DNA of 64,000 nt from Aquitalea magnusonii (lineage in GTDB: Bacteria > Pseudomonadota > Gammaproteobacteria > Burkholderiales > Chromobacteriaceae): positions 3,906,001-3,970,000 of the forward strand of contig NZ_AP018823.1 of the NCBI RefSeq assembly GCF_002217795.2, in the 5' to 3' direction. The translations under genes were made by a program, and so were the position numbers. Every line of letters begins with the position of its first letter. Positions within the stretch are counted from its first letter, which is position 1. Under the pieces are notes generated by a model that ran no database searches, was not told where the DNA came from, and saw nothing but the letters and a program-made list of their open reading frames with translations. Positions 7,758 through 18,575 of this stretch are shown piece by piece.

Positions 7758-10568
7758 GTGAAGAATCTTGTTACCCTGGCACGCTGGTTTTGCCTGCTTG
7801 CCGCCTATGGCCTGACCACCCTGTTATCTACCCATGCCGCAGCCCAGACGGTGGAACCCTTCCGCTGGGATCCGGCCATTCATCGCGGCACGCTGCCCAA
7901 TGGCCTGCGTTATTTCATCGTACCCACCAGCCAGCCAGCCGATACGCTGGGCATCCAGTTACTCGTGAACGCCGGTTCGCTAGAGGAAGACGACAGCCAG
8001 TCCGGCGTGGCGCATCTGGTGGAGCACATGGTGTTTCACGAAAGTCGTGAGGTGCCGGAAGGCATTGCCCGGCGCATGGCGGCCATGGGCTGGCGCTCCG
8101 GCGTGCAGTACAACGCGATGACCAATTACGAGCGCACGCTGTACATGCTCAATCTGTCCGGCAAAGCCCATCTGGCGCAATGGGACCAAGGCCTGTTCCT
8201 GCTGTCGCAAATTGCCGGCCACGCCCGCATCAGCGAGCGCAGCCTGGTACAGGAACGGCGCGTGGTGCTGGAAGAGTGGCGCAGCAAGCTCGGCGCGCGC
8301 GAGCGCATGGAACAACAGCGCCGCTTGCTACTGCGCGATGGCGGGCTGCAGCCGTTGCGGCCAACCATCGGCACCGAGCGCAGCATCCGCACCCAGCCGG
8401 CAGCCAGCCTGCAGCGCTTCTACCAGCGCTGGTACCAGCCCAACAATATGACGCTGCTGGTGGTCGGCGATGTCGATGTCGCCCAGGTCGAAGCCCGCAT
8501 CCGCCACTGGTTTGCCGAGCGGCCGGCTGCAGTGCTGCCAGTGCGTGCCGACCGTAACCCGGTGCTGGGCAACACGCTGCGTACCAACCGGCTGCAGGAC
8601 ACGGAAAACCGCAGCAGCCAGGTGGGCTGGGTGCTGCGCAGCCGCAGCAGCCTGGCGCAGGACAGCGCCGGTTTCCGCACCCGCCTGCTGGACAATCTGG
8701 CCGAAAAACTGCTCAAGCAGGAGCTGGCGCGTTACCAGCCCTTGCGACCGGCAGGGGTACGCAGCGTGGTGGCGCGCAAGGGTTTCATCGGCGGCACCAC
8801 CTTCACGCTGGGCTTTGCCGCCACCGTGGACCCTGGCGCGCACCAGGCAGGCATGCAGCACCTGTTGCAGTTGCAGCGCCTGTTGCTGGCACAAGCACCG
8901 GACGACACCAAACTTACCCAACTGCGCCAAGACCTGCTTGCCCTGGCCCGCCGTTCACCACGCAGCAGCGCCGGCTGGGACGCGCAAAAATGGCTGCAGG
9001 AACTGCAAAGCGCCGTCACCGACGAACGCGTGCTGCAAGACCCGGCACAAAAAGGCCCGATGGCCGAAGCCATCCTGGCCGGTATCAGTAACGATGAAGT
9101 CATTGCCCACCTGCGCGGCTGGTTGCAAAGCCCCGACCGCCTGCTGTTCATGATGGCACCCGGCCTCAAGCCGGTGCCGCTGCCGACACCACAGCAGGTG
9201 CTGGCACTGCAGGCAGACCTAGCCGCCAAACCCTTGCCCGTCCTTCCGTTGGCGTCGGCACCGGCTTCCGTCCCGCTACCGGCCTTGCCACCCGCCCTGC
9301 CGGCCGCCGGTAGTACGCTGCTGTGGCGCGACGAGGCCCAGCAAGTGGCGATGTGGCAACTGGCGAACGGCGACCGCCTGGTCTGGCAGTACCGCCCCAA
9401 CCAAAACGGCAAGCTACGCTACTTGGCCGACTCGGCCGCCGGCTACAGACTGCCGGGTGCCGATGGCTGGCAGTGGCAGTTGGCCGCGCAGTTGGCCGCC
9501 GCCACTGCCCCAGCCGGCTGGCAGACCACCCAGTTGCAACGCTGGGAGCAAGCCGAGCATGTCCGCCTGTCACAATCGCAAACCGCCCAGCGGCTGACGC
9601 AATCGGCCAGCATCCCGGCCGACAAGCTGGCGACGCTGTGGCACTACTATCAGACCCGCCAGTTACACGCTGGCATCGACCCGACGCTGCTGCGGCTGCA
9701 ACAGGACAGCCTGGGCCGCGACAACAGTGCCTCCAGCCAGGCATACGCCGCGCTGGACAAGCTGCGCTATGCCCAAACGGCTGCCGACCAAGCACCTACC
9801 GTGGCCGCACTAAGCCGACAAACCCCGGCCGGGCTGCTGGCGCTGTGGCAGCAACTGACGGCGCGGCCGGTTACGCACTACCTTAGCGGCGCGGCCAGCG
9901 AAACCGAGGTGCTGGCCGCGGCCAAGCTTTATCTGGCGGCCATCCCACGCCAACCGGACGCGGCGGCGGCGCGCGCCTTGCTACCACTACCGGGCCGCTT
10001 TGAAAGCCGGCACGCCATCGCGCGAGAGCCGGTGGCCCGCGTCCAGGCCTACGGCAGCGTGCCGATGGTGTGGCAGGGTGAGCGCGCGCTGCAGGTAGCC
10101 ACGCTGGGGCGGGCGCTGCACGCTGCGCTGCGCAAGTCGCTGCGCGAGGAAGCCGCCGGTGTTTACAGCGTGCAGTTCAGCCTGAAACTCGACCCCGACA
10201 CTGACCGCCTGGAAAGCGAATGGCAGTTCAGCACCGACCCGGCACGGCTGGACGAGCTGCTGGCACGTGTCCGCACCATCCTGGCACAGCCGGCAGCGGT
10301 ACTGGACGACGCCATCCTGCAACCGGCGCTGGAGGATGGCCGGCAACAGGCCAGCGCCCGCCTCAACGACGACGACAGCCGCTTCAACCGCCTGCAACTG
10401 AGCGTACGTCACTACGGCGATAGCCGTTATCTGGCACAAACGGCCCAACTGGCCGGCGCACTGGACGCAGCCACTGTGCGCACGCTGGCCGCAGGACTGC
10501 AGCTGGAGCAAAACCTGGCCCTGCTGCTGACCCTGCCTGACCCCAAACTGATGGAGACCCAACCTTGA
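7758..10568 (+). CDS. Periplasmic M16 (pitrilysin/PqqL/FusC-like) zinc protease
   Basis: The 936-residue protein begins with a signal peptide (cleavage near HAAAQ) and carries the inverted zinc motif HLVEH at residues 86-90. The expected third ligand is Glu166 in QERRVVLEEW, 76 residues later. The length, two pairs of M16 half-domains and a proline/alanine-rich linker around residue 500 match the large single-chain PqqL/FusC group. FusC cleaves imported plant ferredoxin in the periplasm to free iron, and E. coli PqqL is iron-regulated. It starts with GTG preceded by GAGG. The stop codon overlaps the start of the ABC gene by four bases, so the two are translationally coupled. The real substrate is unknown. 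Confidence 0.85.
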   Translation: MKNLVTLARWFCLLAAYGLTTLLSTHAAAQTVEPFRWDPAIHRGTLPNGLRYFIVPTSQPADTLGIQLLVNAGSLEEDDSQSGVAHLVEHMVFHESREVPEGIARRMAAMGWRSGVQYNAMTNYERTLYMLNLSGKAHLAQWDQGLFLLSQIAGHARISERSLVQERRVVLEEWRSKLGARERMEQQRRLLLRDGGLQPLRPTIGTERSIRTQPAASLQRFYQRWYQPNNMTLLVVGDVDVAQVEARIRHWFAERPAAVLPVRADRNPVLGNTLRTNRLQDTENRSSQVGWVLRSRSSLAQDSAGFRTRLLDNLAEKLLKQELARYQPLRPAGVRSVVARKGFIGGTTFTLGFAATVDPGAHQAGMQHLLQLQRLLLAQAPDDTKLTQLRQDLLALARRSPRSSAGWDAQKWLQELQSAVTDERVLQDPAQKGPMAEAILAGISNDEVIAHLRGWLQSPDRLLFMMAPGLKPVPLPTPQQVLALQADLAAKPLPVLPLASAPASVPLPALPPALPAAGSTLLWRDEAQQVAMWQLANGDRLVWQYRPNQNGKLRYLADSAAGYRLPGADGWQWQLAAQLAAATAPAGWQTTQLQRWEQAEHVRLSQSQTAQRLTQSASIPADKLATLWHYYQTRQLHAGIDPTLLRLQQDSLGRDNSASSQAYAALDKLRYAQTAADQAPTVAALSRQTPAGLLALWQQLTARPVTHYLSGAASETEVLAAAKLYLAAIPRQPDAAAARALLPLPGRFESRHAIAREPVARVQAYGSVPMVWQGERALQVATLGRALHAALRKSLREEAAGVYSVQFSLKLDPDTDRLESEWQFSTDPARLDELLARVRTILAQPAAVLDDAILQPALEDGRQQASARLNDDDSRFNRLQLSVRHYGDSRYLAQTAQLAGALDAATVRTLAAGLQLEQNLALLLTLPDPKLMETQP

Positions 10569-12226
10569 ATACCTTGCGTCAATTCTGGCAACTGGCGGCA
10601 CCGTACTGGCGCTCACGCCATAACTGGCAGGCCTGGCTGCTGCTGCTGGCCATCCTTGGCATGGGCCTGATCCTGGTGCAAATGAATGTATGGCTCAACT
10701 TCTGGAACAAGGACTTCTACGACGCACTGGGCGCGCTGGACACGCCGCGCATCTACCCGCTACTGGGCCGTTACTGCCTGCTGATCAGCGCCGCCGTGGT
10801 GGTGGCAGTGGCACTGGACTGGGTACGCAAGCTGCTGATTCTGCGCTGGCGCGAAGCCATGACACGCCAGCTCGTGGACGCCTGGCTGGCAGAGCACGCT
10901 TTTTATCGCCTTGGCCTGTACGGCGAGCCGGACAACCCCGACCAGCGCATTGCCGAAGACGTCAATTTGCTAGTGACCGACAGCATCGACCTGCTGCGCT
11001 CGCTGGTATCGGCGGTGGCCAAGCTGCTGTCCTTCGTGTTCATCCTGTGGCAACTGTCCAGCAAGCTCACTTTGCCATGGGGCGATGGTCAGTTGGTGGT
11101 GCCTGGCTACCTGCTGTGGTTTGCCCTTGGCTATGCATTGTTCGGGGCGCTGCTCACACACTGGATTGGCGGCGAGCTGACACGCCTGAACGTGCAGCAA
11201 CAACAGCGAGAGGCCGATTTGCGCAGCACGCTGCGCCACCAGCGCGAACATGCCGAACAGATTGCGCTGTACGGCGGTGAGCCATGGGCACGACGCCAGG
11301 TAGCGGATGACTTTGCCGGCGTTGCGGCCAACTGGTATCGGCTGATGCAGCGCGAACGCAATCTGGGCCTGTTCAGCACCAGCTACAACTACATCAACAG
11401 CATGGTTCCGCTGTTTGCCGCTTTGCCAGCCTTCCTGTCCAAGTCCTTGACGCTGGGTGGGCTGATGCAGGTGAACTCCGCCTTCATGCAGGTGAGTAAC
11501 GCACTAAGCTGGTTTGTGCGCGCCTACGATGAGCTGGCGCGCTGGTCGGCCTCGGTACAGCGTCTGCATCGCTTTGTCACCAGTCTGGACGCAGCACATT
11601 GCCAGGATCGCCAGCCCTCGGCTGAGGCATCGTCCAATACCAGGCTGAGCCTGCAGCAATTGCAAGTGTGTTATCCGGACGGCAGCCCGATGCTGCAGAC
11701 ACTGAACCGCGAAGTGGCCCACAGCCAATGGGTGCGCCTGGACGGCCCTAGCGGCTTGGGCAAGTCCACGCTGATTCGCACGCTGGCAGGGATCTGGCCG
11801 TATTACCGTGGCCAGCATGACACCCACCCACAAGTGTTGATCCTGCCACAGCAACCCTATCTGTTCCACGCCAGTCTGGCGCAGCTATTGAGCTACCCGG
11901 CGCTACAACCATGGCCAGAGCAACAATTGCGCGACGGCCTGGTGGCCATGGGCCTGGCCGCGTGGACCGAGCGCTTGCACGAGGTGGCTGACTGGGGACG
12001 TGTACTGTCCGGTGGTGAACAGCAAAGGGTGTCGCTGCTGCGAGCCATGCTGCAGCGGCCAGCCGTGCTGATCCTGGATGAAGCCACCAACCAGCTAGAC
12101 GAGCCGTCGGCGCATGCCTGCTTGCGCACCTTGCGCCAGGTCTTGCCTGATACCACCGTCATTGCGGTAACACACCAGCCCGTGCTGCATGATCTTTTCA
12201 ATGATGTCATTCAACTCTCTCGTTGA
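10565..12226 (+). CDS. SbmA/BacA-YddA type ABC transporter (fused permease and ATPase)
   Basis: The 553-residue protein has an N-terminal transmembrane region of about six helices, beginning with LLLLAILGMGLILVQMNVWLN, and a C-terminal ATPase with Walker A GPSGLGKST, signature LSGGEQQRVSLL and Walker B VLILDEATN. This permease-ATPase fusion matches the YddA/FusD and vitamin B12/peptide transporter group. Translation probably starts at TTG (10565) inside the TTGA overlap with the protease stop. In Fus systems the ABC protein is thought to move proteolysis products out of the periplasm, in a direction still debated. Here it is the last gene before a strong terminator. Confidence 0.85.
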   Translation: MNTLRQFWQLAAPYWRSRHNWQAWLLLLAILGMGLILVQMNVWLNFWNKDFYDALGALDTPRIYPLLGRYCLLISAAVVVAVALDWVRKLLILRWREAMTRQLVDAWLAEHAFYRLGLYGEPDNPDQRIAEDVNLLVTDSIDLLRSLVSAVAKLLSFVFILWQLSSKLTLPWGDGQLVVPGYLLWFALGYALFGALLTHWIGGELTRLNVQQQQREADLRSTLRHQREHAEQIALYGGEPWARRQVADDFAGVAANWYRLMQRERNLGLFSTSYNYINSMVPLFAALPAFLSKSLTLGGLMQVNSAFMQVSNALSWFVRAYDELARWSASVQRLHRFVTSLDAAHCQDRQPSAEASSNTRLSLQQLQVCYPDGSPMLQTLNREVAHSQWVRLDGPSGLGKSTLIRTLAGIWPYYRGQHDTHPQVLILPQQPYLFHASLAQLLSYPALQPWPEQQLRDGLVAMGLAAWTERLHEVADWGRVLSGGEQQRVSLLRAMLQRPAVLILDEATNQLDEPSAHACLRTLRQVLPDTTVIAVTHQPVLHDLFNDVIQLSR

Positions 12227-12355
12227 GGAGCGGGTCCGGAAATCTGCGTCAACCCACCGTTCCGCACGCATCAGTCAAAAGACTGCTTTGGCCGAAAAGC
12301 ACTCACGCCACATCAACTCGCCTCCGGCGACTGATCACACCCGCTGACTGGAAAA

Positions 12356-12382
12356 GCAAAAGGGGCCAACGGCCCCTTTTGC
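12356..12382. terminator. Bidirectional intrinsic terminator between ABC gene and glmS
   Basis: A perfect 12-bp stem (GCAAAAGGGGCC / GGCCCCTTTTGC) with an AAC loop sits between two convergent genes. T-tracts within both arms make it suitable for ending the iron cassette on the plus strand and the glmS transcript on the minus strand. Confidence 0.85.
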
Positions 12383-12435
12383 TTGATCAGACTCCGACGA
12401 ACTTTATTCGGTGTAGTCAAAAGCCTGCCCGGTGA

Positions 12436-14265
12436 TTACTCCACCGTGACGGATTTTGCCAGGTTGCGTGGCTTGTCCACGTCGGTGCCGCGCGCCAGGG
12501 CGACATGGTAGGCCAGCAGTTGCACCGGGATGGTGTGGACGATGGCGGACAGCACGCCGACATGACGCGGGGTGCGGATCACATGCACACCGTCGGATTC
12601 ACTGAAATGGCTGTCCAGGTCGGCAAACACGAACAGCTCGCCACCACGGGCGCGTACTTCCTGCATGTTTGACTTCACCTTTTCCAGCAGCGCGTCGTTG
12701 GGGGCAATCACCACTACCGGCATGCTTTCGTCCACCAGCGCCAGCGGGCCGTGTTTCAGCTCGCCAGCCGGGTAGGCTTCGGCGTGGATGTAGGAGATTT
12801 CCTTGAGCTTGAGCGCGCCTTCCAGTGCAATCGGGTAGTGCAGGCCACGGCCGAGGAACAGGGCATTTTGCTTGGCGGCAAACTTGTCGGACCAGGCCTT
12901 GATCTGCGGCTCCAGATTGAGCGCATGCTGTACCGAACCGGGCAACTGACGCAGTGCTTCCTGATAGCCATGTTCGGCCTGTGCATCCACCCGGCCACGC
13001 AGCTTGCCTAGCGTCACCGCCAGGGCAAACAGGCCCACCAACTGGGTGGTGAAGGCCTTGGTGGAAGCCACGCCGATTTCGGCACCGGCGCGGGTGTAGA
13101 ACACCAGCTCGCTGGCGCGCGGAATGGCGGATTCGCGCACATTGCAGATGGACAGCGCCATGTTGTGACCCAGTTCCTTGGCGTACTTCAGCGCTTCCAT
13201 GGTGTCCAGCGTTTCGCCGGACTGGGAGATGGTAACTACCAGATGCCTGGGGTTGGCAAAGGCGTCGCGGTAGCGGTATTCGCTGGCGATTTCCACATCG
13301 CAGCTGATGCCGGCAATGCTTTCGATCCAGTATTTGGCCGTCAGGCCGGCATAGAAGCTGGTGCCGCAGGCCAGAATCTTCACCCCTTCCACTTGCGGTA
13401 GCAGTTCGGCGGCACGGGCACCGAACAGGCCGGCAGCAAAGCCGTTTTCCAGCACCGCTTCGATGGTGTCGGACAGGGCCTTGGGTTGTTCGTGGATTTC
13501 CTTTTGCATGAAGTGGCTGTACGGGCCCAGTTCCAGCGAGGCCAGCGATACATCGGACACATGCACGGCGCGTTCGATCACCTGATCGTTCTTGTCATGC
13601 AGTACCACGCTGTCACGGGTGAGCAGGCCGATATCGCCCTCTTCCAGGAAGATGACGCGACGGGTGGCGGACAGGATGGCAGACACGTCGGAGGCGATGA
13701 AGTGTTCACCTTCGCCCAGCCCCACCAGCAGCGGGCAGCCCATGCGGGCGCACACCAGTTCGTCCGGGCGGTCCAGCGCGATGACGCCGATGGCGTAAGC
13801 GCCGCTCAGTTGGCGGGTGGCTTGCTTCACCGCATCAAACAGGCTGACACCGCCTTGATAGTAATGATGCACCAGATGGGCGATCACTTCGGTATCGGTC
13901 TGCGAGGTGAATTCATAGCCCAGCGCTTTTAGCTGCTGACGCTGTGCTTCGTGATTTTCGATGATGCCGTTATGCACCACGGCAATCTTGTCGAAGGAGA
14001 TGTGCGGGTGGGCGTTGTGCTCGGTCACACCGCCGTGGGTGGCCCAGCGGGTATGGCCAATGCCCAGCGTGCCTTGCAGGTTTTCTGCCGCGGCGGCGGC
14101 TTCCATTTCCGCCACACGACCGACACGGCGTACACGGCTGATGGCATTGCCGGTATGCACGGCAATACCGGCGGAATCATAACCACGGTATTCCAGGCGC
14201 TTGAGGCCATCTACCAGAATGGGAACCACATTACGCGCCGCAATGGCGCCAACGATGCCACACAT
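12436..14265 (-). CDS. glmS: Glutamine--fructose-6-phosphate aminotransferase (isomerising)
   Basis: The 609-residue protein has the N-terminal nucleophile cysteine directly after Met ([11 protein letters not shown]), the glutaminase motifs [11 protein letters not shown] and GHTRWATHG, and two C-terminal SIS isomerase domains ([21 protein letters not shown]). It ends in [12 protein letters not shown], the family's usual C-terminus. It makes glucosamine-6-phosphate from fructose-6-phosphate and glutamine, the first step toward UDP-GlcNAc. A TCTCC on the plus strand (14271-14275) gives it a GGAGA ribosome site. Its start overlaps the stop of the DeoR gene by one base, so it is cotranscribed with that regulator. 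No glmS ribozyme is seen, as expected outside Gram-positives. Confidence 0.97.
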   Translation of the reverse strand: MCGIVGAIAARNVVPILVDGLKRLEYRGYDSAGIAVHTGNAISRVRRVGRVAEMEAAAAAENLQGTLGIGHTRWATHGGVTEHNAHPHISFDKIAVVHNGIIENHEAQRQQLKALGYEFTSQTDTEVIAHLVHHYYQGGVSLFDAVKQATRQLSGAYAIGVIALDRPDELVCARMGCPLLVGLGEGEHFIASDVSAILSATRRVIFLEEGDIGLLTRDSVVLHDKNDQVIERAVHVSDVSLASLELGPYSHFMQKEIHEQPKALSDTIEAVLENGFAAGLFGARAAELLPQVEGVKILACGTSFYAGLTAKYWIESIAGISCDVEIASEYRYRDAFANPRHLVVTISQSGETLDTMEALKYAKELGHNMALSICNVRESAIPRASELVFYTRAGAEIGVASTKAFTTQLVGLFALAVTLGKLRGRVDAQAEHGYQEALRQLPGSVQHALNLEPQIKAWSDKFAAKQNALFLGRGLHYPIALEGALKLKEISYIHAEAYPAGELKHGPLALVDESMPVVVIAPNDALLEKVKSNMQEVRARGGELFVFADLDSHFSESDGVHVIRTPRHVGVLSAIVHTIPVQLLAYHVALARGTDVDKPRNLAKSVTVE

Positions 14266-15056
14266 TATTTTCTCCTTGCACTATCGTTGCCAGCGGGCGC
14301 GCAAATCAGCGTGACGCCCTTGGCCTGAATGATGTCCCTGGATTCCGCCGGCAGTGCCTCATCGGTAATCAGGGTGTGAATGGTGTGCCACGGCAATTCC
14401 AGATTGGGAATGCGGCGGCCGATCTTGTCCGACTCCACCATGACGATGACTTCGCGCGCTACTTCCGCCATTACGCGGGACAGGCCCACCAGTTCGTTGA
14501 AGGTGGTGGTGCCACGTTCCAGATCGATGCCGTCCGCACCGACAAACAGCTGGTCGAAGTCGTAAGAGCGTAATACCTGCTCGGCCACCTGGCCCTGGAA
14601 AGATTCGGAGTGCGGGTCCCAGGTGCCGCCGGTCATCAGCAGGGTGGGTTCGTTTTCCAGTTCGCGCAGCGCTGCCGCCACATTGAGCGAGTTGGTCATC
14701 ACCACCAGGCCGCGCTTGCTGCCCAGCAGCGGAATCATGCTGCTGGTGGTGGTACCGCTGTCGATGATGATGCGGTTGTGGTCGCGTATGCGCTCCGCCG
14801 CCGCACGGGCGATGTCCAGCTTGCGGTCGGACACCTGGCCCACTTCCGGCTCCACCGCCATTTCGCTGGGCAAGGCAACGGCTCCGCCATAACGGCGCAG
14901 CAGCAGGCCACCGGTTTCCAGCAGGGCAAGGTCTTTGCGGATGGTGACTTCGGAAGTGGCAAAACGCCGGGTCAGCTCATCGACACTGACTTCACCACGC
15001 TCTTGCACCAGGGTGGCGATGGCATGGCGGCGTTGCTGGGTATTTCGTTTGGTCAT
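14265..15056 (-). CDS. DeoR family regulator of amino-sugar synthesis
   Basis: From the ATG at 15056 the protein has 263 residues. It has the DeoR winged helix at the N-terminus ([28 protein letters not shown]) and a C-terminal sugar-phosphate-sensing domain with [14 protein letters not shown] and [18 protein letters not shown]. Longer in-frame starts exist at 15086 (ATG) and 15113 (TTG). They would translate through two adjacent palindromes that look like this family's operator, so the shorter start is preferred, although no good ribosome site supports any of them. Directly upstream of and overlapping glmS, it probably senses an amino-sugar phosphate and controls glmS. The effector is inferred. 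Confidence 0.85.
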   Translation of the reverse strand: MTKRNTQQRRHAIATLVQERGEVSVDELTRRFATSEVTIRKDLALLETGGLLLRRYGGAVALPSEMAVEPEVGQVSDRKLDIARAAAERIRDHNRIIIDSGTTTSSMIPLLGSKRGLVVMTNSLNVAAALRELENEPTLLMTGGTWDPHSESFQGQVAEQVLRSYDFDQLFVGADGIDLERGTTTFNELVGLSRVMAEVAREVIVMVESDKIGRRIPNLELPWHTIHTLITDEALPAESRDIIQAKGVTLICAPAGNDSARRK

Positions 15057-15057
15057 T

Positions 15058-15077
15058 GAAACGTTTCGTTTCGAAAG
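15058..15077. promoter_or_regulatory. Candidate DeoR-family operator upstream of regulator-glmS
   Basis: GAAACGTTTC (15058-15067) and the palindrome TTTCGAAA (15069-15076) lie side by side immediately before the DeoR start, and a further CGAAAG half-site occurs at 15152-15157. Repeated (C)TTTCGTTTC-like half-sites are typical of AgaR/GlpR-type DeoR regulators, so this is a likely autoregulatory site. Confidence 0.5.
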
Positions 15078-15189
15078 TTTTGCCATGATAACGGCTGAAT
15101 ATGCCGCTATCAATCGCCTTCACTGCAAAATTTGTTATTTTTCTTTTGCAACGAAAGAAATGCCACAGCTTTGCTGACAGACGACAAAT

Positions 15190-15232
15190 GAAAATGCCCA
15201 CCGGGCCTTCCTGTGGAAAGCGCAGCGGGCAT
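15190..15232 (-). terminator. Probable intrinsic terminator after glmU
   Basis: Read on the minus strand, ATGCCC (complement of 15227-15232) can pair with GGGCAT (complement of 15194-15199), followed by TTTTCATTT. It lies 20 bases past the glmU stop and before the DeoR promoter. The loop contains a further small hairpin, so the structure is imperfect. Confidence 0.5.
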
Positions 15233-15252
15233 GGTGTGCATCCTGCCGGGAA

Positions 15253-16617
15253 TCAGCTCTTTTTCTGCGGACGCTTCCAGCCAGGAATGCTGACCTGACG
15301 CGCACGGGCCACGGTCAGGGTATCGGCCGGGGCGGTGCGGCTGATCACCGAACCTGCGCCTATCGTCGAGCCACTCTCCAGCGTGACCGGGGCCACCATC
15401 AAGGTGCCGGAACCGACAAACACATTGTCCTGGATGACCGTCTTGAACTTGTTGACGCCATCGTAATTGCAGGTGACCGAACCGGCACCCACGTTCACCT
15501 TGCTGCCGATCTCGGCATCGCCAATATAGGTGAGATGATTGACCTTGGAACCCAGGCCAACCGTGCTCTTCTTGATTTCGACAAAATTGCCGATATGCAC
15601 TTCATCGGACAAGGCCGCTCCCGGACGCAGACGGGCATACGGGCCGATGCGGCAATCCGCCCCGACCACGGCATCTTCCAGATGCGAGAAGGCGGCAATA
15701 CGGCTGCCTGCCGCGATCTTGACGTTTTTCAGCACGCAGTTGGCACCGATCTCGACATTGTCGCCCAGCTCCACCACGCCTTCGAACACACAATTGACGT
15801 CGATGCTGACATCACGGCCATGCAATAGCTGGCCACGGATGTCGATGCGCGCCGGGTCGGCCAGCGTGACGCCGGCAGTCAGCAGCGCGCGCGCCTGATT
15901 TTGCTGCAGGATGCGCTCCAGCTCGGCCAGTTGCAGCTTGTTATTCACGCCGGCAGCTTCCCACGAAGCCGACACGCTGGCGCTTTCCACCGTCACGCCA
16001 TCTGCCACGGCCAGTGCCAGCACGTCGGTCAGATAATATTCACCCTGGGCATTGCCATTGCGCAGCGCCTGCAGCCAGCCAGAGAGCTGGCGGTTGGGCA
16101 GCACCATCATGCCGGTATTGATTTCGCGGATGGCCAGTTGTTCTGGCGTGCAATCCTTGTGTTCGACAATGGCCTTGAGCTTGCCGTCGTTGCCACGCAG
16201 CATGCGGCCATAACCGCTGGCATCTTCCAGCACGTCGGTCAGCACCGCCATACCATCGCCAGCAGCAGCAATCAGTTGTTGCAGGGTTTCGCTGCGGGTC
16301 AGCGGCACATCGCCGTACAGCACCAGGGTCTTGCCTTCGTTCGGCAGTGCCGGCAAGGCCATCTTCAGTGCGTGACCAGTACCCAGTTGTTCGGCCTGTT
16401 CGGCCCAGACAATGTCTTCATCCTTGATAGCCTGGCGGACCTGATCGCCACCGAAACCGTATACCACCACCAGCCGCGCCGGATTCAGGCTGCGGGCCGT
16501 GGCGATGACGCGGGCAAGCATCGGTGCGCCACCGATGGGATGCAATACCTTGGGCTTGGCCGAGTACATGCGGGTACCCTTGCCTGCCGCCAGAATGACA
16601 ATACTGAGGCTGTCCAT
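15253..16617 (-). CDS. glmU: Bifunctional UDP-GlcNAc pyrophosphorylase / glucosamine-1-phosphate acetyltransferase
   Basis: The 454-residue enzyme has the nucleotidyltransferase signature LAAGKGTRMYSAKPKVLHP at the N-terminus. The left-handed beta-helix hexapeptide repeats follow (for example GDNVEIGANCVLKNV, IGDAEIGSKVNVGAGS), with the acetyltransferase lysine/asparagine region NYDGVNKFKT. It acetylates glucosamine-1-phosphate and then uridylates it, giving UDP-GlcNAc for peptidoglycan and LPS. I start at the ATG at 16617, which has AAAGAG upstream and gives the length of E. coli GlmU (456). The longer frame adds a non-homologous leader. It stands beside glmS and its regulator, completing the pathway except for glmM. 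Confidence 0.97.
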   Translation of the reverse strand: MDSLSIVILAAGKGTRMYSAKPKVLHPIGGAPMLARVIATARSLNPARLVVVYGFGGDQVRQAIKDEDIVWAEQAEQLGTGHALKMALPALPNEGKTLVLYGDVPLTRSETLQQLIAAAGDGMAVLTDVLEDASGYGRMLRGNDGKLKAIVEHKDCTPEQLAIREINTGMMVLPNRQLSGWLQALRNGNAQGEYYLTDVLALAVADGVTVESASVSASWEAAGVNNKLQLAELERILQQNQARALLTAGVTLADPARIDIRGQLLHGRDVSIDVNCVFEGVVELGDNVEIGANCVLKNVKIAAGSRIAAFSHLEDAVVGADCRIGPYARLRPGAALSDEVHIGNFVEIKKSTVGLGSKVNHLTYIGDAEIGSKVNVGAGSVTCNYDGVNKFKTVIQDNVFVGSGTLMVAPVTLESGSTIGAGSVISRTAPADTLTVARARQVSIPGWKRPQKKS

Positions 16618-16642
16618 GCGAACTCTTTGCTGACCAAAAATG

Positions 16643-16669
16643 AAAAAGGCTGCCACGGTTGTGGCAGCC
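16643..16669 (-). terminator. Intrinsic terminator of the ATP synthase operon
   Basis: A 9-bp stem, GGCTGCCAC (16648-16656) with GTGGCAGCC (16661-16669), is followed on the minus strand by a run of five T then CATTTTT. It lies 31 bases beyond the atpC stop and between that stop and the glmU start. Confidence 0.9.
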
Positions 16670-16699
16670 TGCAACTATACACGATTCGTTCCCGCGCTT

Positions 16700-17122
16700 T
16701 TAGTGCACGCGCTTCTTGAGGTAGTCCAGCGCCTTGAGCTGGGCAATGGCGGCTGCCAGGGCAGCGTGAGCCTTTGCCGTGCTCAGGTCGTCGGTGGCAT
16801 GCTGCAGAGATTCTTCTGCTGCACGCTTGGCCTCATTGGCACGCGCTTCGTCGAGATCCTCGCCGCGGATCGCCGTATCAGCCAGGACGGTGATGTGGGT
16901 GGGCTGCACTTCCAGCATGCCGCCGGAGACAGCCACCAACACTTCTTCCTTGCTACCCGGTACGGTCATGCGCAGCACACCGGGTTTGATACGGGTCAGG
17001 AGCGGCACGTGTCGCGGATAGACACCGATCTCACCTTCCAGTGCCGGAGCAACCAGAAACTCGGCTTCACCCGAGTAGATGAGTTCTTCAGTGCTTACCA
17101 CTTCCACATGCATCTTGGACAT
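16700..17122 (-). CDS. atpC: F1Fo ATP synthase subunit epsilon
   Basis: The 140-residue protein has the beta-sandwich N-terminus (MHVEVVSTEELIYSGEAEFL, GEIGVYPRHVPLLTRIKPG) and the C-terminal alpha-helical hairpin rich in Ala, Glu and Arg. Epsilon belongs to the central stalk and inhibits ATP hydrolysis. It is the last gene of the operon, 15 bases after atpD, and a terminator follows. Length equals the E. coli protein within one residue. Confidence 0.96.
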   Translation of the reverse strand: MSKMHVEVVSTEELIYSGEAEFLVAPALEGEIGVYPRHVPLLTRIKPGVLRMTVPGSKEEVLVAVSGGMLEVQPTHITVLADTAIRGEDLDEARANEAKRAAEESLQHATDDLSTAKAHAALAAAIAQLKALDYLKKRVH

Positions 17123-17137
17123 AAGCCCTCTCCTTAA

Positions 17138-18541
<1,404 letters not shown>

Positions 18542-18575
18542 CTAAACATTTAACTTTTACAGTCTGTGTAACGGC

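Noticed and set aside
12227..12435. glmS ribozyme or other leader element near glmS
   Set aside because: This is the 3' side of glmS; it holds only the shared terminator. The 5' side overlaps the DeoR gene.
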